In this document: positions 55,800-64,000 of the stretch, piece after piece
Position numbering within the stretch: position 1 is the first letter of the stretch
Layout: every line of letters starts with the position of its first letter
DNA from: Ryuthela nishihirai
Lineage: Eukaryota > Arthropoda > Arachnida > Araneae > Heptathelidae
NCBI GenBank assembly: GCA_038380435.1
Contig: JAWZYU010000034.1
Coordinates: 4,446,704 to 4,510,703 of the forward strand
Direction of reading: 5' to 3'
Length of the DNA: 64,000 nt
Notes under the pieces: model-generated
The model's input: only the letters and a program-made list of their open reading frames with translations
What the model was told of the DNA's origin: nothing
Databases searched by the model: none
Made by a program: the position numbers and the translations under genes

Positions 55800-56185
55800 A
55801 TTCACAGAGAAAGTAATTGAAAAACGAGAGAAATATTTACTTGAAACAAGAAAATTCATCTTTTTTATTATTCAGAGATAAATATATAATATAAATACCC
55901 CCTCAAGCAGCTGCTTGCCACAGAGGTCTGACAGGAGCCTGTCAGTTTATATGCCATAGTAGAAGGTCCGTGAGGATGGCAAGACCTCAGCAGAAAAACA
56001 ACACGCACATCCATGCCTTACCCGGGGCTCGAACCCAGGTCCCTTAGATCAGTAGCCAAGCGTGCTAACCACTCAGCCAGATAGCTTTTTCTATTCATGT
56101 GCATTATAATAATTTCTGTCTATTAGTTTTTTTTAATTAAATTTTTATTTGCATTGCCAGATGCATTTTTTTTTTTACTACATTT
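55800..56185 (+). mobile_element. piggyBac-like fragment split by SINE-B
   Basis: AAAACGAGAGAAATATTTACTT (to 55880) and CTATTCATGTGCATTATAAT (from 56093) are adjacent in the copies at 24165-24320 and 32525-32690. SINE-B interrupts them here. Confidence 0.7.
55890..56080 (-). mobile_element. SINE-B, full length
   Basis: The best copy in the window: tail, hairpin CTGACAGGCTCCTGTCAG, CTTGCCATCCTCACGG block, B box GGTTCGAGCCC and the head to the A box TGGCTGAGTGGTTAGC. Confidence 0.9.
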
Positions 56186-56577
56186 GTTGCATTGGCCTGG
56201 ATTAAAAGTTGAATGACAAGCCTATTTGTCATACAACTTTCATAGGCTTTATTATAGATAGCACATACCCAGGATTTAGTTGGGGGGGTTTTTTTGGGGG
56301 GGGATCGAAGAATTTTGTTTTGGGGGGTCCAAGAATTCAGTTTTGGGAGGCTCCGAGAGTTTAGCTTTGGGAAGGCAGGTGAGGAGGATATGATTGATTG
56401 ATTGATTGAAGATGTACCTTGGCCATCTAATATCAAAATACACCTCGCAAACTTGCCCAGTTTATCAGAAAAGGATTAAAAGTTGTTAAACTGTTGGTTT
56501 GAATTAATTTAACCACCAGAGTGAGTTCAGTTCAGAAACATTACGCTTTAAGGGTTAATGGCAGCTGATGACTCCAT

Positions 56578-57165
56578 CAAATCTCATCCTCAGTAACATA
56601 AACCATCTAATATCCAAACTGTTGCATATGCATCTGGAATCAAAAGCACCAAAATTCTTGTTATTTCGCTTACAGAAAAGCTACCTTAGTAAACTTCAGA
56701 GAGAACCAAACTACTACTTATATAACCCAGTTTAGATTTTAGGTGGAGTAAATTTGCCTATTTCCCACAGTCTCCTAAATTAAAAAACAGAAGCAATGCC
56801 TAATATCCTTTTTACCTCATATCTCACATTAATTTCCTTAGGATGTGATAAATGCAAGTAAACTGAAAAACTTGCTTCAAAGTACAATACAAAAGAACTG
56901 AAGCATCATTCACCTAACCAGTTTTCATTATATTAGTTATCTCAAGCTTACACTATTTGTCAGCCTCATCACCAGTTCTAATGAAAGAGATCATTTGTTG
57001 AACATCATTTTGCAAGAGGATAAATATCTGTTACATACCTAGATGTGTTCATATCTTTATATCATCTAAATCTCCAATCCCTCCTTTGCTATTTGCTCAT
57101 GACATAACTGATCCTCAAACAAAAGCAAAAAAAAGAAGTCCCAAAATGAAGTCTTGTCTAACTCT
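56578..57165 (-). mobile_element. LINE relic, diverged
   Basis: Aligns loosely with 19930-20520 of the LINE (CATCTGGAATCAAAAGCACC against CATCTACAATCAAAAGCATC, AACCAAACTACTACTTATA), the C-terminal reverse transcriptase part. Truncated on both sides and full of changes. Confidence 0.7.
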
Positions 57166-57769
57166 TGTTGTAAAGGTAAATCAATCACTTCAGGAATTAC
57201 TGAGTAACATAGTAACAAAACTCATCATGTCCATTTTTGAAAAATAAGTTAAGATCAGACTAAGATTCTATGATGAGTGCAGATAAGATGATGAGAAATG
57301 TAAATTGTTTAACTTTTCTTAAGTTGTTAAAATTCAAACAAATAAATTAAATGAACCTCAACTAAATAAGTCCAGTTAAGTTACAAAACTGGACTTAATG
57401 ATTTCTAGTTAAGGTGATTTCAAAAATTGCCTTGTACATCAGAGCAAGAAACAATTCTTACTATGTCCAAATTATTTTCTAAAATATCTAAAATCACATT
57501 GATCAAATATTTACAAAGTAACTTTTAAAATTACCATTTAAGCCCAATGCTGATTTTGCATATATTTTACAACAATTTTTTTTCTAATCACAAGTTTTTC
57601 CATTTTTCTCAAAATGTGATAGCACTGGAAAAGAGTTTGATTATTACATTACAAATGTATATCAAGCAGAAAAAATTTATAATCGTATAATTATAATTGG
57701 TTTTCTGTAATATATCACTGTATATATAAATATATGTACATCATGACAGTCAAGTGAGCAACCTTAAAC
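57166..57769. other. Intronic AT-rich DNA, unassigned
   Basis: No recognised feature; a small hairpin (AGTCCAGTTAAGTT/AAGTCCAGTT-like) lies at 57367-57400. Confidence 0.4.
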
Positions 57770-58335
57770 TGTTATCGACTACTATCTTACTTGCTACAAG
57801 ACACAAGATAAGTGATAATCAGTCTGTCTTAGCTGATACACTTTAAGGTACTTTAAAGTGATAAGAGAGTAAAAACAGTTTTTTTACCACTATTTTTCCA
57901 AGTTGATTTAAGTCCTGGGTGCTTGTTGGCTGATGCACTCAATTTCAAAGGGTTATAGACACATTGCTGTTGGTATCCTCTTATGGTCTTTAATACATTC
58001 TCCTTATACCATTGAGATGCCAGTTCATTACAAACAGGATACTTCTTAACTTCATGAGAATGGCACTGTTGCTGTTGATACAGTGTTTGAATATCCTTGG
58101 GTACTTGTTACTCTTCTTATAATACAACTTTGTGGTCCACTTCCATCATAATTTACTATTGATGTTTCAACTTAAGACATAAAAATATTCCCAGTTAAAA
58201 TACACTGTTATGTGCAGTGTATTTTAACTCTTTCAGCTTTATCAGGCAGTGTGGTTATCACCTGTCTTGTGTCTTATTGTGTGTGATTATCACCTGTCTT
58301 GTGTCTTGTAGCAAGTAAGATAGTGCAGTTTAATA
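57770..58335. mobile_element. Foldback element, ~565 bp
   Basis: CTATCTTACTTGCTACAAGACACAAG (57782) pairs with its inverse at 58297-58322. CACCTGTCTTGTGTCTT occurs twice on the right side (58260 and 58288). A central hairpin GTTAAAATACACTG/CAGTGTATTTTAAC lies at 58194-58229. No coding capacity. Confidence 0.6.
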
Positions 58336-58660
58336 CTGATACATTACATGATTTATGAGGCTTGTCCCCCTAGCAGATACCCAGCGCTTTTCCTGTTAAG
58401 TGATTTAAAATTAATTTCCTAGCTGATGGTATTGGTTTTATATCAGTATTACATAAATTACTTTGATTTAAATTAATAAATAAATTTTCCGTGTAATTTA
58501 ATTGTGTTTTAGTTCTGAGTGATGCAATTATTTTAGTTTTTAATGTATAATTATGCAAATTAGCCTGTAAGACCATGCATTATCAATAGAAACATTCAAC
58601 TGGCATATAAACAGCTTAACTTTTAATTTGCAATAAGCTTTAAAAATTCTAATGCTTTAC

Positions 58661-58847
58661 CCAATGAATAGAATGATTCCAAGCTAATCCTGCTGATAAA
58701 ATTAACCCAGGCCAGCTGAAGCAAAGGGCAGTGTGATGAGGTGAGCCACTCCAATCAGCTACAATTAAACCAAGTGCATTGTGTGAGGAAGCAGCTTGAG
58801 ATGCTTTGTAAATATTGCTAATTGCTGTCTCAGGGCAGCCAGCAAGG
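58661..58847 (-). CDS. GH20-like glycosidase, first exon in the window
   Basis: Coding exon with a strong acceptor (TTCTTCCTTTTTCTAG at 58848) and donor CATTGG|GTAAAG at 58660. It enters with one base of a split codon and leaves in phase 0. The 62 codons read LAGCPETAISNIYKA, then SSHNALGLIVADWSGSPHH and CFSWPGLILSAGLAWNHSIHW. This block is the basis for the family call: in bacterial-type GH20 proteins I recall 'SWNSLxGxxxxAxxNLxxAAxxGxxxGAxGxLxTDWGDxGHxxxLPVSxxGxxxGAAxxWN', which matches in spacing and key residues (Asp-Trp, His, Ser-X-X-Gly, Gly-Leu/Ala, Trp-Asn). The catalytic Asp-Glu pair of GH20 would be encoded upstream, beyond the window. Partial gene; total length unknown. Confidence 0.88.
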
Positions 58848-59463
58848 CTAGAAAAAGGAAGAAAAGAAAAAAACAATTTGATATACTACTGAAAACAAAT
58901 TCATAAGTTCTATTAAGTTTTTTTATTGACTAGATATATAAACATTTGAATTTAATTTAAATTGTAATCAATACAAATAGTTTGGCTATTTCTAAGCAAA
59001 AAGTTAGTTAAAAAGTTATTTACCCAGTAAAACTGGTGGTTAAAGCTGACATGTAACCATACTTCATGGTTTGGGTCCAACCAGCAGCAAACATAAATTT
59101 TTCTATACTTACAAAATGATTTGTTACTTTAGAGGACAAATTACCTATGAGTATTATTAAGGCAGAATTTCTTACTGATGAACTGAATTAGCATAGATGA
59201 CTATAATTAACCCATTGGCTTATGAATATTTTAAACTAAATATTGCCCAGAATTACTATTTTATTAAATTGAATTTCACCTAATTACTATTTTATGAAAT
59301 GTAATTATGCCTAATACGTATAATATGCAATTTCACCTGGTTTTATTATATGCCTTTTATGAGATCACTTTCATCACTAAAATTTGAGCTTTCATCTTGT
59401 AATCCACCATTGACACCAGAGCTAAACACATCACTATCTTTGGAATTAGCAATTTCTGAAGAT
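58848..59463. other. Intronic AT-rich DNA, unassigned
   Basis: No exon or repeat recognised. Confidence 0.4.
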
Positions 59464-59663
59464 TCCCCAGGCCAAGTGGTTAGCACACTTGACTACTGAT
59501 CTAAGGGACCTGGGTTTGAGCCCCGGGTAAGGCATGGATGTGTGTGTTGTTTTCCTGCTGAGGTCCTGCCATCCTCACAGACCTTCTAACTGTGGTATGT
59601 AAACTTACAGACTACTGTCAGACCTCTGTGGCAAGCAGCTGCTTGAGGGGGTGTTTTTTTTTT
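59464..59663 (+). mobile_element. SINE-B, full length
   Basis: Head with A box AGGCCAAGTGGTTAGC and B box GGTTTGAGCCCC, body, partly mutated hairpin (TTACAGACTACTGTCAG) and tail GCTTGAGGGGGTGTTTTT. Confidence 0.88.
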
Positions 59664-60207
59664 CACTTTCATACAAAATATTCAAAATTTCAGTAGTTAG
59701 CATATATGCACTTTGCTTTCACTTACAAGACCAAAACAAACATTACAAAAGCAAAGTTGGTGTAACTTTGCTACTGAAGAACACTGGGAAATCAACTTTT
59801 TAAAGCAACTGATACACTTTGTACAAACCATCCCTGCAAGTACTCTGTGATGGCTTATCTTTCATCTACAGAATGGTATCTAACATCTATTAGCAGAGAG
59901 GAGGAAATTTACAAAAATGACTACAGCTGTCTTGGCTGGCTGTATAGGATGGGCTTCAATGTCTCAATGGCTGACAGCTAGCTTTGTAAGCCAACAGATT
60001 CGCATATTTGAACAACTGACATGTCTTGCCATAGCTATAGTTGATTGCAAAGTTCAATAAATACAACACTAGAGAATCTTCAGAGCCAATCAATGTTAGA
60101 GTACAAAACTGATCACAGCCATAGTTCATAAGGTAATAGCAACCTACAAATGGGTACAAGTCCCATAATTATTTTCTATACTTATATAAAACTTACAAGA
60201 AAAAAAA

Positions 60208-60760
60208 ATTATGTGCATCATGAAATGAAGAGAAGAATAGGGATTGCTGCTGGGACTTTTAAGAATCTGTGGAGTGTGTGGAAAAATAGACATATACAGC
60301 TAAAGACTAAAATCAGGCTGTATAATTATTTGATTTGTTCTAAGATTAGTTATGGTAATGTAACCTGGATGCTTTGTAAACAAGATAATAGGAAACTTGA
60401 TGCTTTTGATTTTATATGATTATGCAATATCTTGGGCATTAGGTGGTTCAACTTTGTAAGTAATGAAGAGGTTAGGCAAAGAAGTCAGCAACCTCCTCTG
60501 AGCAGTAATACTGTGCAGAGATTGGCCATGTTGCTTGTATGGATAATTACAGATTAGTGAATAGGGTTATGAACAGTGTGCCCAAAGGCCTGAGAAAGAG
60601 GGGGAGACCTAGGATGCGATGGGCAGACAATGTTAAACAGGACCTTGTTAGAATTGATGTGCAGTGGCCAGATGCAGCAGATGTAGCTCAGGACAGATGT
60701 GTTTGGAGAACTAAATTGCACTATCTGGTTGGACCTCCATAGCCCATGGCTGCTTGTGCT
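60208..60760 (+). mobile_element. LINE 3-prime fragment
   Basis: The plus strand encodes the C-terminal part of the same LINE as 19617-23236: KRRIGIAAGTFKNLW (60226), WFNFVSNEEVRQRS, then MDNYRLVNRVMNSVPKGL and RKRGRPRMRWADNV to LVGPP and stop at about 60741, followed by AGCCCATGGCTGCTTG. Stops near 60418 and a frame change near 60520. Truncated at its 5-prime end. Confidence 0.85.
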
Positions 60761-63700
60761 GTTTCAACTGAATGTTAATGCTATTTGTAGTGTATTTAAC
60801 TTTTATGCAACTTGATGAGTGAAACATGTATAGTTTAGAATCAGGGCCAGATGTAGGTAGTGGGTTATGCCCCTCCCCTCCATCCCCATCCCCTCTTGAA
60901 AATACTAGAAAGGATAATGGAGGCAAAATTATTAAAATGTGCATTTTTCATGCATTCTTCAAGAAATTTTTTTGAAGACTTCTAAAATGGAGGGGGAAAT
61001 GTTATACTGCAATGAAAATCCAGTCTCTTGACAAATTTTAAATATATGTTCCTTCAGAATATTATATAAAAATAAAATTAGTAACTACAATGAATAACGT
61101 TTGCTATTTAAAGGTATAATAGGGACTTGTTTGGCTATTCAATGCAATTTACTATATATTTCAATTTATAGACTTTCTTCTCTTAGAAAAAAGCATTTTC
61201 TACTCATTTACCTGCCTAATGTATATTCAGTAGTTATTAATAGTTATATTCAAGCTAGGGTTATCACTAAATAATTTAAATAGTTGGCATTACAATATAA
61301 GAACTGTGCAAACTTAAAATTCAATTATTTATATTTGCTTTCTGAGAAATTGAAGAGCATTTAGTGTTCAGTAATAAATTATCAAAGGAAAAGTCCTGTA
61401 GACAAGGAATTTTTGAAAGAAATTGGTTGTCCTGACTGATTGTCCCAGTCGGGACAACCAATTTCTTTCAAGTGTTACCATATAGTGTGAGTTAAAATGT
61501 TTATTCTACATCTAAATTAATGATTAAATAGAAAATATATCAAATTAAAATACAGTCACAACACAAATTCAAATTACACAAAATGCCAATATAAACCACA
61601 ACTAGCATATAAATTCATTAAAAGAATAAATTATCTTACCATTGCCTTCCAAGCATTTTCAACAGATGTTATTTGCAATCCTCAAAGCATTGTTTCTGCT
61701 GATTTCTTCTGGGAATGACAAAACCTTCAGCAGATATCCTTGTGAAGAAAAGTAATCATCAGAAGCAATGCTTTGAGGGTTGAAAGGATAAAAAGAAATA
61801 ACCCACTTAAATTAAAATTTCATGAATTTATTCATAAAGCAAAAAAAATGCAATATTCTTTGCTTTATGCAAAAATAAATTTTGCCATGTACATTGTGGA
61901 GTTATTGAAGTAAAGTTCTTTTGCAGTCAAACATTTGTTTCAAATTGGCAAAAAGAGTTGGCACACTTAAATACTATTGTAAATCAGAATATATTACATT
62001 AAACTAGTTAGGTTTCTTTCTTATGAAATAATAAACTTTATTTCCATTTATAATTGAATAAAGGCAGCAAAAACAGGTATATAACCTCCGTATCTCTTGC
62101 AACTTAGCTCCGTGGATCTGATAGGAAGTGCTAAAGATATATAATAAACTTACTTTTAATACAGTCAACTTTTAATATATTGTAAAGAGAGTCAAGTTCT
62201 CAAAATTTTATTTCACATCAGAAACTTGAACAATAATAGTCACAAGGTCACAAAAAAGAACAAAAAAATTTGAAATAAACTTGAATATCAAAGATTAAAT
62301 ACCACCAAAAACAATGAATACTGTCTTATAACATCTATATAATTATATGATTACTTGAAGAATTTAGTTAAAAGAGTCTATCACATTTTATCACAAGTAA
62401 CTGATTTAAATGTCTCAGCTTCAGTAAAACCAAAATAAAACTTTACAGTAATTCCACAATCCATCTAATATATTGATGAACATCATAATTTCTTTTCAAA
62501 ATGCTACATATTTTTGGCCCAGATTTTCAGGATTATTTGAGCATCAAACCAATCACATTGCAATATATTCTTCTACTTTTCCTGAACAAAATCCCACCTA
62601 TCAGAATGGTTCTGTCTCTACAATGTGTGAACAACTTTAACACATTCTAAAGAGGGCCACCTTTCTTTTCCTTCAACATTATCAAAACTGAAATGCATTA
62701 AGACTGTTTTCCAAGATAGATGAAAATGAATAGCTAGGAACTCTCAGTAGTTTGACAATGTCCTAGTCTCCTTTTCACCTTTTCCAATTCTACTTTCCCC
62801 TTGTTAATAACTGGTTGAGTTTAAACTTGATGCCAAAAATTACAAGAATTTCCCTTAAAACACAAATGACTGGCATAATGCAATACACCAGTCACTATCC
62901 ATTAAGACAGAGTACAAGGCCGAGAAAGTAAATTGGTTTGGGTTTTAAAGCACATCAGCAACTGAGGCTATAATGCAGTAAACAAGATGAAATAAAGTCG
63001 AAGAGAGAGAACCAGCAACGAAAGTTAAAAACGAGAAAAAGCATGCAAACAAAAACATAATAAAATCACCAATGAGTGTAAAGTACTGCGCAAAAAAAGT
63101 ACCACTATTTACATAAAAGATAAACAATGGGTGTAGAGAACCTTCATCAACAAGAATCAATGAAGGTAGAAGAGAGGGGGGGGGGGGAAATGCAAAACAC
63201 AAAAACAATATAAAACATTAAATGCAACTAAAATAGCCAACATAACAATAATTCAAAAACAGATGGTAAAAATGAGTGATCAGCTAAAAGATGTCCAAGT
63301 TTAAGAGGCTCAGATGGTAATTATAATTAATTAAAGCAGTGCAAACAATTAAAATATGACAAATGGTAAAATTGTATCATAAAACTTACAATGGGTTGGT
63401 CATCTACCCAAAGGAGAAAATAATTAATTAAAAATCAGTGATCTATGCAGAGCCAAGCAAATACAATTTCTTCCTTGAGATTCCCACAAAAAGATGACTG
63501 CCAATTACAACACTTTTTAATCTATAAAAGCTTTTTATTCATCTATTTTGATCAAGATTTTTGCCAGTGTACCCAGAGCTTGATGGGAAAATATTGCCAG
63601 GAGTCCAAGTATGGAAATGGCAGCAGAGAGATAAAGTCAGAATGCCAATGGAGAGCATCGAATAGAGGGTGGAATAAAATGAGATCTATAAGACAAGTCA

Positions 63701-64000
63701 AACCAACTGTGTAAACTTTGAAAAAATACTGAGAAGTACATAAATTTTTCTTTTAAAATAAAACAAATTCAAACGACCAAAAAACGAAAACATTGCCCTT
63801 TTAACTTAGAAAGAAGAGTATGCATTGCATTAAACATGACTTTCAACAAGAATCAATTTCAAGTTCATGAGAATTTCAAATTATTGAGATTCAGCTTATC
63901 AAGAGTTAGTTTCAAAAATGGATTACAGCAAATAAAAATAATCCTGCAGAAGGACTTTTATTATTCCATCAATCAAATATACAATGTTATGAGAAAGTTA
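60761..64000. other. AT-rich DNA, mostly unassigned
   Basis: Expected to be intron of the GH20-like gene. No convincing exon was found. A hairpin lies at 61418-61469 (TTGAAAGAAATTGGTTGTCC and its inverse), a small inverted pair at 61672-61785 (CCTCAAAGCATTG), and a run of G at 63178-63187. No RNA gene or transposon recognised. Confidence 0.4.

Noticed and set aside
61640..61770. Possible further upstream exon of the GH20-like gene
   Set aside because: AG and GTAAGA borders exist on the minus strand, but all three frames have stops between them and the segment is part of a small inverted repeat.

Overview
This window is nuclear DNA of a multicellular invertebrate animal. It is AT-rich, has no bacterial gene layout, and contains spliced GT-AG exons in a sea of tRNA-headed SINEs, Tc1/mariner, pogo, hAT and piggyBac-like DNA transposons and an APE-type LINE. 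The mix is typical of a repeat-rich arthropod, mollusc or similar genome. I cannot place the species from sequence alone.

The only host gene I can support lies on the minus strand. Five exons (58661-58847, 52323-52565, 36247-36371, 29186-29302, 15573-15747) join in consistent phase, end in a stop, and encode about 282 residues that look like the C-terminal half of a glycoside hydrolase family 20 (beta-N-acetylhexosaminidase-type) protein. The upstream exons should lie beyond base 64000. About 43.3 kb of gene carries only 847 coding bases, so 15.7-58.7 kb is intron filled with transposons and 1-15.5 kb is downstream intergenic DNA.

Layout. 0.7-1.0 kb: a perfect palindromic TA-flanked MITE. 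2.9-8.9 kb: a cluster of a tRNA-derived SINE (SINE-A, about 385 bp, 19 copies or fragments in the window, several with exact 10-13 bp target duplications). 9.28-12.6 kb: a second SINE (SINE-B) whose tail has expanded into a 3.2 kb minisatellite. 13.26-15.16 kb: a complete but decayed pogo-like transposon. 17.17-17.81 kb: a 640 bp palindrome with a tRNA-like head in each arm and a 13 bp target duplication. 19.6-23.2 kb: a nearly full-length LINE. 23.5, 31.9, 36.5, 51.7 and 55.8 kb: copies of a non-autonomous piggyBac-like element. 27.2-28.3 kb: a Tc1-like relic cut by a SINE. 34.4-35.5 kb: tandem and inverted SINE-C units. 39.8-42.3 kb: a mariner with a Tc1-like element inside it. 43.5-44.9 kb: another Tc1-like element. 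45.0-45.6 kb: a foldback element. 45.9-47.3 kb: a mariner containing a SINE. 47.5-50.6 kb: a hAT MITE containing a SINE, then a complete hAT element. 53.6-58.3 kb: mariner and LINE relics and inverted-repeat elements. 60.2-60.8 kb: a LINE 3-prime fragment.

The transposase and LINE reading frames carry stops or frameshifts, so no element looks fully autonomous; the hAT (one frameshift) and the LINE (one frameshift, at least two stops) are the least decayed. The many short repetitive reading frames over the SINEs and the minisatellite are not genes.
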